From: Mycobacterium sp. 4858
Lineage (GTDB): Bacteria > Actinomycetota > Actinomycetes > Mycobacteriales > Mycobacteriaceae
Direction: 5' to 3'
Assembly: GCF_900240975.1 (NCBI RefSeq)
Contig: NZ_LT968775.1
Span: 1,054,001 to 1,118,000, forward strand
Length of the DNA stretch: 64,000 bases
Of this stretch, positions 49,921 to 59,348 are shown piece by piece; position 1 is the first letter of the stretch; each line of letters begins with the position of its first letter. A program made the translations under genes and the position numbers. Under the pieces are notes generated by a model, which was not told the origin of the DNA, ran no database searches, and saw nothing but the letters and a program-made list of their open reading frames with translations.

Positions 49921-52221
49921 CTACTGCGCCGCGAGCGCCGAGTTCGCGGGGACCCGCGGGATCTCGGAAGCGGGTAACGGTGGGCAGAAAAAGTTCCCTT
50001 GTACGGCGTCGCAACCGTATTCCTTGAGCCGATGGGCCGTTTCGTAGTCTTCGACGCCTTCGGCAACGGTGGTGATGTCAAACCCCGATGACAACTCGAT
50101 CACCGAGCGCACGATGGTGGCGGCGCGGTCGTCATGCAGGATCGGTGCGACGAATTCGTGGCCGAGTTTGACTTCATCGGCCGGTAGCTCGCGCAGATAA
50201 GTCAGGGTGGCATAGCCGCTGCCGAAGTCGTCGATGGCCACCCGGATACCGTTCTCGCGGAGACGATTCAGCACGGTGCGCGCCTTCGCCAGGTCGGCGA
50301 CCACCAAATCCTCAGTGATCTCGATCGTGAGGGAACTGGGCGACATCCCGTAGTTGTCGAGCACGGACATGATGCGATCGGGCAGCGAATCCTGGTCGAC
50401 GGACGGCGCCCCCAGGTTGATCGCGACAGGAATCGCGGCACCTGCACTGTGCCAGGCGGCAGCATCGGCGACGGCGCGCGACAGCACCAGATCGGTGAGG
50501 GCGTCCATCAGGCCGTGTTCGCGGGCCAGAGGCAAGAACTTGTCAGGCTCCAGCACGCCAGATCGCGGGTGTTGCCAGCGGACGAGCGCCTCTACCCCGG
50601 TGACGGAACCGGTCCACATGCTGAATTTCGGCTGGTATAGCAGGGTGAGCGAGCCGTTCTCGATGGCGCGTCGCAGTTCTCCGAGCAGTTGCAGTCGGGC
50701 GATGGCACCCTCGTATGCCGGCGACCCGCCAAGCGGGGCGTCCATTCCGGGGGCAAAGGTCCGCACACTGGTGGCGCTCGCCAGCTGGGCATAGGAACGA
50801 GCCGCATCTGCCTGTTTGATCAGATCGCCCGACGTCGGAGCGGCGGCGAGTCCCGATCCGGCCGAGGCCACGCCGATGCTCACCCGAACGTCCAGGCGAT
50901 GATCCTCGATGTCGACTGGTTCCTCGAAAGACCGGACCAGACCGTTGGCAACCTGCGCGGCCACGTCGGGACGGTCTTCGACCAGGACGGCGAATTCGTT
51001 CCCGCTTATCCGCGCGACAGTGTGACTGTCATTGGTATTGGCCTGGATTCGTTCGCCGACGCGGCGCAATAGTTGGTCGCCCACATCCTCACCGAGCGTG
51101 TCATTGACCAGTTTGAAATCGTCGACGCTCACCACCAGGACGCTGACCGGCACGCTGTGGTGAACGTGTAAGCGCAGCGCGTGCGCAAGGCGATCGTCGA
51201 AGAGCCGCTGATTCGCCAACCCCGTTGTCGGGTCGCGCAGCGCCGCGTCAGTCACCGCGACAAGGAGGCGTTGCTTGCGGTCCAGCAGCAGGATGTGGCG
51301 GATCAGGGTGGTGAGGAACAGCACCACGCAAACCACGAAGACGAACGCCTCGCCCCGGTATGTGGGCCAAAAGTGTACGGCGCCAACGACAATGGCCAGC
51401 AACACCGGCAGGTACGGCAGCCACAGTGACGCCCTGGACGAGGGTCGCGAAAACCCGAGGTCGGGTTCCGGCGTCGGATGAGAGGTGATTCCGGACAGTG
51501 CGAAGAAGTACATTCCGCCGGCCCAGCCAAGAAGGACCAGGTCACTCGGCAACTGGTAGGCGTAATCCTGGTAGACGTGGACCACCCCGGTCGCTGCGAT
51601 GACTCCCCAGCCCAGTGTCATCAGCGTCGGGGAAAGCTTGCGGCCCGTCTCGGCCTTCCTCACGATGATGAAGCTCATCGCAACCAGCCCGACATATACG
51701 CCCGCGGCGGTAGCCAACAAGATCCGCGGAACGCTCACGGTCTGTGATGGGTGCGCCGAGCGACCCAGCGGCAGGAGGACGAGGACGACCACTAGCGAGG
51801 CGGTGATGAGGATGCCGTCGAGCAGGAGGCCGACGCCGAATCGGGAGTCGTCCCGACTCGGAATCGCAAGGGCGGCGATCAACGCGCACAGCGGCAAGAT
51901 GAGGTAGCCCATGTTGGCCGCCGAGAGATCCGCGGCCGGCAGAACGCCACCCAGGGCGACGTAGAACCACACCGCTTCGCCGGCCGTCCAACCGGCCAGG
52001 GCGATCGACATGACGGTCCATGCAAACCGTTGGCGGCTTCGAGACCTGCGCGCGGCGCTGATCGAGCACCCGGCGGCGAATACACCCCCGACGACTGTCC
52101 CCGCCGAGGCGATGACCGCCCGACGCGAGGCATCGCCGGCACCGAACAACATCGCCGCGAACACGAGGAGGCCGATCGTCGCCAACACGACCAGCGCTCG
52201 TCGGCTTCGTGTCAGTGACAC
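49921..52221 (-). CDS. Membrane protein with degenerate GGDEF and intact EAL domain
   Basis: About 766 aa from GTG 52221, which has GAGGGGA upstream. Roughly nine transmembrane helices fill residues 1-300. The GGDEF domain has DPTTGLANQRLFDDR and SVDDFKLVNDTLGEDVGD, but the signature is SGNEF at 406-410, so cyclase activity is probably lost. The EAL domain has GVEALVRW, LTIEITED, AIDDFGSGYATL, EVKLGHEF and AEGVEDYET, so it should hydrolyse c-di-GMP; the usual KxD is KLG. The degenerate GGDEF could bind GTP and regulate the EAL domain, as known in other proteins. Confidence 0.87.
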   Translation of the reverse strand: MSLTRSRRALVVLATIGLLVFAAMLFGAGDASRRAVIASAGTVVGGVFAAGCSISAARRSRSRQRFAWTVMSIALAGWTAGEAVWFYVALGGVLPAADLSAANMGYLILPLCALIAALAIPSRDDSRFGVGLLLDGILITASLVVVLVLLPLGRSAHPSQTVSVPRILLATAAGVYVGLVAMSFIIVRKAETGRKLSPTLMTLGWGVIAATGVVHVYQDYAYQLPSDLVLLGWAGGMYFFALSGITSHPTPEPDLGFSRPSSRASLWLPYLPVLLAIVVGAVHFWPTYRGEAFVFVVCVVLFLTTLIRHILLLDRKQRLLVAVTDAALRDPTTGLANQRLFDDRLAHALRLHVHHSVPVSVLVVSVDDFKLVNDTLGEDVGDQLLRRVGERIQANTNDSHTVARISGNEFAVLVEDRPDVAAQVANGLVRSFEEPVDIEDHRLDVRVSIGVASAGSGLAAAPTSGDLIKQADAARSYAQLASATSVRTFAPGMDAPLGGSPAYEGAIARLQLLGELRRAIENGSLTLLYQPKFSMWTGSVTGVEALVRWQHPRSGVLEPDKFLPLAREHGLMDALTDLVLSRAVADAAAWHSAGAAIPVAINLGAPSVDQDSLPDRIMSVLDNYGMSPSSLTIEITEDLVVADLAKARTVLNRLRENGIRVAIDDFGSGYATLTYLRELPADEVKLGHEFVAPILHDDRAATIVRSVIELSSGFDITTVAEGVEDYETAHRLKEYGCDAVQGNFFCPPLPASEIPRVPANSALAAQ

Positions 52222-52440
52222 CGTTCCCCTCGATCGGTCGGGTGGCCTTGCAAGCAGGATATGGCTACGGCACACCTCACGAGCAGTTCTGCTCATTGTT
52301 GGCGTGTTCTCGGTCGTTGCTGGACAGGACCGTCCGTGCCGCTTTCCGCTGCCCTTGGGTCCGTCGGTTCGGCGAGTCGATGTGGTGCCGTGCACCCGCG
52401 ACAGGCTAGGGCGACGGGGCGTTCTGAGCCCTACGCGCCC

Positions 52441-52797
52441 TCATGTGCAAAGTGTGGGGGCGTCGCACACGTTGCCGGGGCAATAGACCGAGTGCGCGGC
52501 GTCGACCATGGTTCCGACGTCTAACAGCGTCACGCCCCTCGCGTTCAGGTGGGCGTGGACGTCGTCGGCGATCTGTTGTGGCGTCCAACCCCAGGTGAGG
52601 TCGTAGCAGATGAGGTGGGCCTCGCCGATGAGAGCCTCTTCCGTCTGGGGCGGCCACGACAGGCCGACGGCGCGCAATTGGGCGAGGTATGCCTCGTCTT
52701 GGGGTGTGGTGGCGGTCGCGACGGCAGCGCTCCCAACCAGGGCGGCGCCCGCCGCCACCGCGACGGCCAGTGGGGCAAGCAAGCGAGGTGAGGGCAT
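52441..52797 (-). CDS. Secreted DUF732 protein
   Basis: A 118-aa protein. The signal peptide is residues 1-32 (LLAPLAVAVAAGAALVGSAA VATA) and is followed by the DUF732 domain: TPQDEAYLAQLRAVGLSW, ALIGEAHLICYDLTWGWTPQ, MVDAAHSVYCPGNV. Two Cys probably pair. DUF732 proteins are small, actinobacterial and of unknown role. ATG 52797 is chosen, with GGAG upstream. Confidence 0.85.
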   Translation of the reverse strand: MPSPRLLAPLAVAVAAGAALVGSAAVATATTPQDEAYLAQLRAVGLSWPPQTEEALIGEAHLICYDLTWGWTPQQIADDVHAHLNARGVTLLDVGTMVDAAHSVYCPGNVCDAPTLCT

Positions 52798-52986
52798 TCG
52801 ATCGCTCCGTTCCGCCGGGCCGCCGGCACTTTTCGGGTCCACAGCAGCGCGCATCTGAAGAATAGACGAAAGCCCGAGAAGGCCGCTTGGTTCGCAGTGA
52901 AGTCGCTTCGTCAGCCTTCGCGCTCGCCCGCGACCCGGCTGAGGGCAGCGCCAACGTGCGCAATCACTGGCTGTAGCGTGACGCCC

Positions 52987-53538
52987 GTGAAGTCCTCCCT
53001 GGTGTATTCCTCCGTCGCGGCCTGCGTCGCGGCGAGTGTTCTGGCGATCGCCGCGTCGAACGACGCCACCGCGGCCGGCTCATGCCCCACCGCGGCACCG
53101 CCGGCCGGTGGCACCCCCGACTGGACCCTGGCCGGAACCACGGGCAGCGTCGCGGTGACCGGTTCCACGGATACGGCCGCTCCGCGGGTGGACGTGACGA
53201 CACCGTTTAGCGTCACGCAGACCCAGGTCCATACGCTGCACGCCGGCGACGGACCCGTGGTGCCGGGCACCGCCACGGTGTCTGTCTGCTACATGGGGGT
53301 CAACGGGCGTGACGGGTCCGTCTTCGACAGCAGCTACCAGCGGGGCGCCCCGATCGACTTCCCGCTCAGCGGGGTCGTGCCGGGCTTCCAGAAGGCCATC
53401 GCGGGACAGAAGGTCGGCTCAACGGTGGCCGTCGCGATGACGTCGGCGGATGGCTACCCGAACGGTCAGCCCAGCGCGGGAATCCGGCCGGGCGACTCGC
53501 TCGTTTTCGCGATCAAGATCCTCAGCGCCTCAGGCTAG
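52987..53538 (+). CDS. Exported FKBP-type peptidyl-prolyl cis-trans isomerase
   Basis: A 183-aa protein. From GTG 52987 a signal peptide (about 1-31, ending ATAA) is followed by a linker and an FKBP domain: YMGVNGRDGSVFDSSYQRGA, PIDFPLSGVVPGFQKAIAGQ, KVGSTVAVAMTSADGYP, IRPGDSLVFAIKIL. FDSS, VVPGF and the final LVFAI strand are the FKBP marks. It should speed folding of exported proteins. GTG 52978 is an alternative start. Confidence 0.86.
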   Translation: MKSSLVYSSVAACVAASVLAIAASNDATAAGSCPTAAPPAGGTPDWTLAGTTGSVAVTGSTDTAAPRVDVTTPFSVTQTQVHTLHAGDGPVVPGTATVSVCYMGVNGRDGSVFDSSYQRGAPIDFPLSGVVPGFQKAIAGQKVGSTVAVAMTSADGYPNGQPSAGIRPGDSLVFAIKILSASG

Positions 53539-53621
53539 TTCGACCAGCCGGTTCGGGCGCGCCGACCTGCAGCACTGGCGGGCCGGGGCCAGCCGGGAAG
53601 TCGGCTCACCCGCAGAGACGG

Positions 53622-54683
53622 CTACACCGGCCCGGGAAGCTCCCCGAGCTCCGAAAGTTCGGCGTGGACAGACGCGATCGCCGTCCGATACTGGTCATCG
53701 GCCAGCGTCTTGTTGTAATAGCGGTTCATGCGCAGCTGGTATTGCAGATTGCGCAACTGCCGGATGCGGTCCAGCCTGGTGGTGTCGTCCGCCGAGAGCT
53801 TCAATTGCGCGGCCGTGATGTGCCCGGCCATGACGTGTTCTATCGGGGACAGCCGGTAGCCGCAACCGGCGAGGTATTCGAAATACGGCTTGAGGTATGG
53901 GCGTCCGCCGGCTTGCCAGCTGCCGCGGGTGGTGTTCCATTCAAACGCCGCGAGCACCAACGCCAGCGTCACCACCGCCGGGCGCGCATCGAAATCGGTT
54001 GTCTCTTCCAGGTTCTTGTATCGCGCTTCATCGGTCCCCAGCAGCTGTGCGGCGACATTCATGCTGGCCGGGCAGTGCAGATCGGCCAAGTAATGGAAGT
54101 TCCGCGCGATGAAGACCTCGGTCCCGGGTGGCGGCGTGCTCCCCGAAACGATGTTGGTGCGAATCCAGTCACGCCGCGCGGTAGCGACCGCCGCGGCGCG
54201 GCGATCCAGCTCGCGGTCCAGAACCCAGTCCGTTTTGGCTTGTGCGGCGGCTTCCGATTCCAGCTTGGCCGGCTGGGCCCCGGTGTAGGTGGGGCCGCCC
54301 GTCACCTCGCTCAACGCGAGCGGGCGCCCCATGTCCCAGGTCAGGTACCGGGCGTACACATCAAGGTCCGGAAGCTTCGCCATCCGGGCCAGGTCGCCCA
54401 ATGTCGTACTGCCCGTCACCAGTCTGCAGAACTGTGCAGGTTGCCGAAGGTCGTCGCGGGTGTAGATCAGCCCCAGCTCGCGGCGACGCAGCTGATCGTC
54501 GGTGTTGACGTTGACAAACCACCCGACCGGTCCGGCAACCCCCGGCAGGTAGCGGGAGATTTCGATGAGCAAATCGTCGACGGTGGCCGAGCCGGGGAAG
54601 ATCCAGAAGACCCGATGGGACTCGACGTCATCGCCCATCGCAACGCTATTGCGATTCAGCGTGACTTTTACCGTGTCGGTCAT
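53622..54683 (-). CDS. Conserved hypothetical protein
   Basis: A 353-aa soluble protein. The first 90 residues have strands that suggest a ubiquitin-like or similar small fold (TVKVTLNRNSVAMGDDV ... SATVDDLLIEISRYLPGVAG), followed by a helical body with WDMGRPLALSEVTGG, FHYLADLHCPASMNVAAQLL and DDTTRLDRIRQLRNLQYQLR. No enzyme motif is seen and the family is not recognised. It starts at ATG 54683 and precedes nothing on the same strand for 84 bp. Confidence 0.55.
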   Translation of the reverse strand: MTDTVKVTLNRNSVAMGDDVESHRVFWIFPGSATVDDLLIEISRYLPGVAGPVGWFVNVNTDDQLRRRELGLIYTRDDLRQPAQFCRLVTGSTTLGDLARMAKLPDLDVYARYLTWDMGRPLALSEVTGGPTYTGAQPAKLESEAAAQAKTDWVLDRELDRRAAAVATARRDWIRTNIVSGSTPPPGTEVFIARNFHYLADLHCPASMNVAAQLLGTDEARYKNLEETTDFDARPAVVTLALVLAAFEWNTTRGSWQAGGRPYLKPYFEYLAGCGYRLSPIEHVMAGHITAAQLKLSADDTTRLDRIRQLRNLQYQLRMNRYYNKTLADDQYRTAIASVHAELSELGELPGPV

Positions 54684-54724
54684 GGTGGGGATTATGTCCC
54701 GACGTCAGACGCCCACGCCATTCA

Positions 54725-56158
54725 CTAGAAGTTGAGTCCCGAGAACATGATTCGGCCGGGATCGTATTTCTGGCGCACGGCGGTCAGCCGGGACAGGTTC
54801 GAGCTGAAGTACCGCGAGGCGGGCTGGTTCGCCTCGATGTAGTTCACATAACCGCCGACCGAATAGGGTTGCACGGCTTGGTGCGCGGTGCTGAGCCAAT
54901 TGGTCGCCGCCGCCGCGTCACCGGTTTCGACATACCACTGCACCAGCGCGTACTGCCGGCGCCATGGGAAGGCGGTGGCTCCCGGCGCGACATCGGCGAG
55001 GGCGCCGTCCAGCGCGTGCATGATCGCCAACATGCGCCCGGCGCCGCGGGGAAATGCCTCGACGGCCTTGGCGATCCCCTGGGCGGTGGCGGCGTTGACG
55101 ACGGGTAGCACGTCGGATCCGCCGACATATCCAAGCGGTGACGGGTTGAGGTTCCCGACGGCCAGATACCTCACCAGGTCCAGATAGTTGAACGTGTGGT
55201 TCTCGGTCCCCGAGGGTTGCACCCCAACGGCTTTAGTGATGGCGGCCCCCACGCTGCCCCCGGACCCGACCGGGCAGGTCGCCATGATCCGGCAATGCGT
55301 TCCCATCGCGTCGACGGTGGCGTCCGCCAGTGCCCAGCTGTTCCGGTCGGCGGTGCGCAGCCAGTTCTGCCACCCCACCAGAACCTGCGCAAACGACTCG
55401 GATGGGAAGTTGAGGTTCACCACGTCGAGATCGGTGGTCGGGAACGTCGCAAACGTCAGCGAAGTGGTCACGCCGAAGTTCCCGCCGCCGCCACCGCGCA
55501 ACGCCCAGAATAGGTCGGGATTGCTGGAGTTGGACGCGGTCACCGCCTGGCCGCCGGGCACCACCACCGAGGCCGAAACCAATTGATCGCAGAGCAGGCC
55601 CGCGTGGCGGGAATTGGCGCCCAGTCCCCCGCCCAGCGCATGCCCGGAGGCGCCGACCGACGGGCAGGTGCCGGTGGGGATGCCCCGGCCCGCGCCGGCC
55701 AACGCTTCGTGCATGGCATACAAACTCGTCGCCGGCGTCACGGTGATCTGCCCGGTGGCGGCGTCGTAGTTGATACCGCCCGGCAGCTGGCGCAGGTCGA
55801 GCACCATGACGCCGTTCGCCGTGGACGCGCCGATGTAGGAATGACCGCCGCTGCGCGGAGCCACCTTCAGGTTGTGCGCCGCCGCGAACGCCATGGCCTT
55901 CTGCACGTCGGCCGCCGACGTCGGAGTGACGATCGCCGCGGGCGTCAAGCCGTTGTAGTTGGTGTTGAAGACCTGCTTGGCCGAGCCGAACCCACCGTTG
56001 TCCGGCAACAGCACCCGTCCACCGATGGCGGTGGACAGACCCTCCCAGCCGGTGGGATTCGGGGCGGCCGCGGCCCGGCCCGCGCCCAAGACCGCACCGG
56101 CGGCCAGCGCTCCGGCAGTACCCCGCAGGAAGGCCTGGCGGGAGAATTCACGCGCCAC
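54725..56158 (-). CDS. Exported FAD-linked oxidase of the berberine-bridge-enzyme type
   Basis: A 477-aa protein. The N terminus EFSRQAFLRGTAGALAAGAV resembles a Tat signal with RQ in place of RR. The FAD-binding PCMH domain has VTPTSAADVQKAMAFAAAHN, APRSGGHSYIGAST (His for 8-alpha attachment) and GASGHALGGGLG. The second covalent Cys site of BBE enzymes (CxxVG) is GTCPSVGA. The C terminus has the BBE motif YVNYIEANQPASRYF and KYDPGRIMF. It would oxidise alcohol or sugar substrates outside the membrane. GTG 56158 has GGGAG upstream. Confidence 0.86.
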   Translation of the reverse strand: MAREFSRQAFLRGTAGALAAGAVLGAGRAAAAPNPTGWEGLSTAIGGRVLLPDNGGFGSAKQVFNTNYNGLTPAAIVTPTSAADVQKAMAFAAAHNLKVAPRSGGHSYIGASTANGVMVLDLRQLPGGINYDAATGQITVTPATSLYAMHEALAGAGRGIPTGTCPSVGASGHALGGGLGANSRHAGLLCDQLVSASVVVPGGQAVTASNSSNPDLFWALRGGGGGNFGVTTSLTFATFPTTDLDVVNLNFPSESFAQVLVGWQNWLRTADRNSWALADATVDAMGTHCRIMATCPVGSGGSVGAAITKAVGVQPSGTENHTFNYLDLVRYLAVGNLNPSPLGYVGGSDVLPVVNAATAQGIAKAVEAFPRGAGRMLAIMHALDGALADVAPGATAFPWRRQYALVQWYVETGDAAAATNWLSTAHQAVQPYSVGGYVNYIEANQPASRYFSSNLSRLTAVRQKYDPGRIMFSGLNF

Positions 56159-56401
56159 CGGCGGGCTCCCGCGTCTGCCTCATGTTTCGCATCCTTGTCC
56201 GCGCGACACCGAAATCCGCGGTGCCCCATGCCCCGAGACCGGATCGAAACCCATATGAATCGCACCGGTGATCCACCCGCGTGGCCCAACGCACCCGGCC
56301 TCAGACGGACAGCCGGGTCTTCGCCTCGTATTGTCTGCAGCATGATCGCCGCTTCGATGTGCGCACCCCGCGAGATCGCACGGTAAGCGGGGCTCTGGCA
56401 G

Positions 56402-57085
56402 GTGGCTGCTCTTGTGCTGGCGCTTGCCGGCCTGGCGCTTCTCGATTCGTTGAACGTCCTCAACCTGGGTGTGGTTTCCGCGGTCATCTTCGACAGTCGG
56501 CTGAATCGCCGGTCGCCGGTTCCGGGTGCCCTCAGCTTCGTCGCGGGCGTGTTCGCCGTGACGACCACGTTCGGGGTGTGCACGGTGCTGGGTCTGAGCT
56601 TCCTGACCCACGTCGTCGGCTTCCACGTGACACCGGCGATCCGTTTTCGCGGCGAGTTGGCGCTCGGCGTGGTGCTGACCGGTCTGGCCTACTTCCCGCT
56701 GACCGCTCAGTCATCGGCGCCCGGCTGGGCGTTGGCGGCGATGCGCCAGCGCCCGTGGTTGCTCGGGTTCCTCGGGTTGGCGGTCGGTAGCGGCCAAGCG
56801 CCAACCGCCATCCCCTATCTCACCGCGTTGACCATGCTCGCCGCCCTACACCCGAGGCCGCCGCTCTGGCCGTTGGTCATCCTGGTCTACTGGGCCATCG
56901 CGCTTTCCCCGCCGCTGATGATCCTTACGCTTTCGATGAGGAAAACCATGCGAGCCAAGCGCATTCAGCGCAGTCTCGTGCGTGCCCTGACGCGTTACGG
57001 CCCGATATCGGTGCGACTTCTGTTCCTGGTCTTCGGGATCGGGCTGATGACCGACGCGCTCGTCAACCACAGTGCGCTGTGGTGA
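56402..57085 (+). CDS. GAP-family (sulfolipid-addressing protein-like) membrane protein
   Basis: A 227-aa protein with about six transmembrane helices. It begins LVLALAGLALLDSLNVLNLG and continues with VPGALSFVAGVFAVTTTFGV, SGQAPTAIPYLTALTMLAAL and SVRLLFLVFGIGLMTDAL. The LDSLN start and QAPTAIPYL pattern fit the Sap/GAP family that aids export of glycolipids in mycobacteria. The substrate here is not known. GTG 56402 is used. It runs into the next methyltransferase gene, 53 bp later. Confidence 0.78.
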   Translation: MAALVLALAGLALLDSLNVLNLGVVSAVIFDSRLNRRSPVPGALSFVAGVFAVTTTFGVCTVLGLSFLTHVVGFHVTPAIRFRGELALGVVLTGLAYFPLTAQSSAPGWALAAMRQRPWLLGFLGLAVGSGQAPTAIPYLTALTMLAALHPRPPLWPLVILVYWAIALSPPLMILTLSMRKTMRAKRIQRSLVRALTRYGPISVRLLFLVFGIGLMTDALVNHSALW

Positions 57086-57137
57086 CGCACAACTCCTTCC
57101 CACCTCCCGCCCAGCAAGACGGATTACTTTGGCGGAT

Positions 57138-57908
57138 ATGACCGATCGCCAGGAACGCGCGATGTCATTCGGCTCGATCGCCGACGACTACGACGGCTTT
57201 CGTCCGCGGCCTCCGGAAGAAGCGGTGGACTGGCTGGTGCCGCCCCGGTGCGGCGTGGCCGTGGACCTGGGTGCGGGCACCGGCCTGTTCACCCGCGCGC
57301 TGATCAGCAGGGCGGCGACGGTCATCGCCGTGGAGCCCGACGCACGCATGCGGGCGGTGCTCACCGAGCGGTCGCCCGAGGTGCGTGCCGTCGAAGGCAC
57401 GGGTGAGTCGATCCCGCTTCCCGACGCTTCCGTCGACGCAGTGTTCGTCTCTTCGGCGTGGCACTGGATGGATCCCCAGCGCGCAGTTCCCGAGATTGGC
57501 CGCGTCCTGCGCGACCATGGGCGATTCGGCTTGATTTGGACCAGTCGAGACCGTGAGGTGGATTGGGTCCGGAACCTGGACCTGCTTCCGGGCGAAGAGA
57601 CGCCCGAGGCGGAATCCCCCGACCGCTTCCGCCGGCGCCACGAGAACGTCGTGCTTCCCGACCCGCAGATCTTCCACAACGTTTCGCGCGAGACGTTCAC
57701 GTTTGTGCGGACCATGACCATAGACGACGTCGTCTCGATGGTCGGCACCTACAGCAGGGTGATCATCGCGTCGCCGGATGAGCGCGCGGCGCGACTGGCC
57801 AATGCCCGCGCCGCCTTGAACGAGCGATTCTTTGATGCCGAAGCGATAGACGTCCCCATGAAGTCTCGGTGCTGGCGCGCAGACCGGATCCCCCGCGCCG
57901 ACCGTTAG
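57138..57908 (+). CDS. Class I SAM-dependent methyltransferase
   Basis: A 256-aa enzyme. AMSFGSIADDYDGFRPRPPE begins the protein, AVDLGAGTGLFTRALIS is motif I, VIAVEPDARMRAVL motif II and VFVSSAWHWMDPQRAVPEIG motif III/IV, as in UbiE/BioC-like methyltransferases (Methyltransf_11). The acceptor is unknown. ATG 57138 follows TTTGGCGG, a weak site. It probably shares a transcript with the GAP gene. Confidence 0.87.
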   Translation: MTDRQERAMSFGSIADDYDGFRPRPPEEAVDWLVPPRCGVAVDLGAGTGLFTRALISRAATVIAVEPDARMRAVLTERSPEVRAVEGTGESIPLPDASVDAVFVSSAWHWMDPQRAVPEIGRVLRDHGRFGLIWTSRDREVDWVRNLDLLPGEETPEAESPDRFRRRHENVVLPDPQIFHNVSRETFTFVRTMTIDDVVSMVGTYSRVIIASPDERAARLANARAALNERFFDAEAIDVPMKSRCWRADRIPRADR

Positions 57909-57919
57909 GGGTTGGCGTC

Positions 57920-59155
57920 TCAGGCCTGGGGACCCTCCGAGGGCGGCCAATGCGAGCCCGGCGACGCCTCGCCCGGGGAATCGTGTTCCCCGCGGGCCAG
58001 CGGCACCCACCGCTCGCTCGGGGCGGGTTGCTTGGACGACGGGAAGTCCCGCAGCTTGCCCGAAGGCTTGGCGTCCCATTTGGCGAAGGTGAGTGGCGTC
58101 TGCAGCCAGGAGTGCAGCAGGCAGTAGACCGCCTGCAGCGAGTCCAGATGTGTGCGCTCCCAACCGTGGCTGCCGTCGAGGCCGAAGCCGACGAGCGCGG
58201 CGCGGGTACCCGCGCCCGCCTCGATCGCCGCGGCGGCGTCTGAGCGGTAGAAGCGGAACACGTCGCGCGCGCACGGGATGCCCTGCTCCTCGGCGAGCCG
58301 GCACAACTTGCGGGTCAGGTGGTAGTCGAACGGCCCGTGCAGGTCGGCCATCGGTATCGTCACGCCGTCCTCGATGGAATGCTGTCCCGGCGCGCAGACG
58401 GCGTTGTCCACCGAAACCAATTCGGCGACGTCGGCGGGTAACCCGTGACTCGCCCCGTGGCCGACCTCCTCGGTGATGGTGATCATCAGCATGGTGCGGT
58501 GCGGCAGCACCAGCTTCTGCTCGGCGAAGTTCTTGGCCAGGGCGAGCGCGATCGCGACGCCCGCCTTGCCGTCGAGGTGGCGGGAGACGATGTAGCCGTC
58601 GGCGGTCAGTTCGGGGCTGGCGATGAGGGCGACGAAGTCGCCGATCTGCAGGCCGAGACGGAGGAGGTCCTCCCGGGAGGAGACCTTGCGGTCGACGCGC
58701 ACCTCGACGTGTTCCCAGTCGGTGGGCTGCAGGTCGATCTCGTCGCCGAATGCGTGGCCGCTGGCTTTGAGGGGCATGACCGTGCCGGTGATGAATTCGT
58801 CGGGGTCGTCGGAGAAGATCCGCACCCGCGCGCCCGCGGCGAACCGGGCCGAGAAGGTGCCGACCGGGATGACCTCGAGGCGCCCGTTGTCCTTGAGCCT
58901 GCGCACCATGCAGCCGATGGTGTCGGCGTGGACGACAAGCGCGCGGTCGGTGGTGGCCGACGCCCCTGGAAGTTCGGCGGTCAGCGCACCGCGCCGCGTC
59001 AAGGAGAAGGGCACGCCGAAGTCATCGAAGATGTCGCCGATGTGCTGCATCACCGCATCCGTCCGCCCCGCCGGGCTTGGCGTCTGCAGCAGCGCGAGCA
59101 GGGTGTCGACCATCCACGTGCGGTCGGCGTCGGTCATGGCCGCGGTGTCACGCAA
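57920..59155 (-). CDS. NAGGN-type M42 family metallopeptidase
   Basis: A 411-aa di-zinc peptidase similar to the M42 peptidase found with N-acetylglutaminylglutamine amide (NAGGN) osmoprotectant genes. Likely metal and catalytic residues: VVHADTIG (His-Asp), RHLDGKAG (bridging Asp), ITEEVGHG (Glu-Glu), VSVDNAVC (Asp) and GWERTH (His). TTG 59155 is chosen because AAAGGAG stands 5 bases upstream; the frame is open to TTG 59191. The synthesis genes (asnO, ngg) are not in the window, so the peptide substrate is uncertain. Confidence 0.78.
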   Translation of the reverse strand: MRDTAAMTDADRTWMVDTLLALLQTPSPAGRTDAVMQHIGDIFDDFGVPFSLTRRGALTAELPGASATTDRALVVHADTIGCMVRRLKDNGRLEVIPVGTFSARFAAGARVRIFSDDPDEFITGTVMPLKASGHAFGDEIDLQPTDWEHVEVRVDRKVSSREDLLRLGLQIGDFVALIASPELTADGYIVSRHLDGKAGVAIALALAKNFAEQKLVLPHRTMLMITITEEVGHGASHGLPADVAELVSVDNAVCAPGQHSIEDGVTIPMADLHGPFDYHLTRKLCRLAEEQGIPCARDVFRFYRSDAAAAIEAGAGTRAALVGFGLDGSHGWERTHLDSLQAVYCLLHSWLQTPLTFAKWDAKPSGKLRDFPSSKQPAPSERWVPLARGEHDSPGEASPGSHWPPSEGPQA

Positions 59156-59348
59156 GGTGTCTCCTTTCGGATCGTCCGGGACCGCGTTCAACCTACCGCG
59201 TGGTCACCGTCGATCCACCGGCCCGGGCCGTGAGACTCGCACCACAAGAGGGCACCCCGACCCGCGGAGCCAACGGTAGAGCAACGCGTATCCGGCCGCC
59301 CGTCTGCGCAGCCCGATTCCGTCACACGGAGGTGGCTGGATCAGCGGG

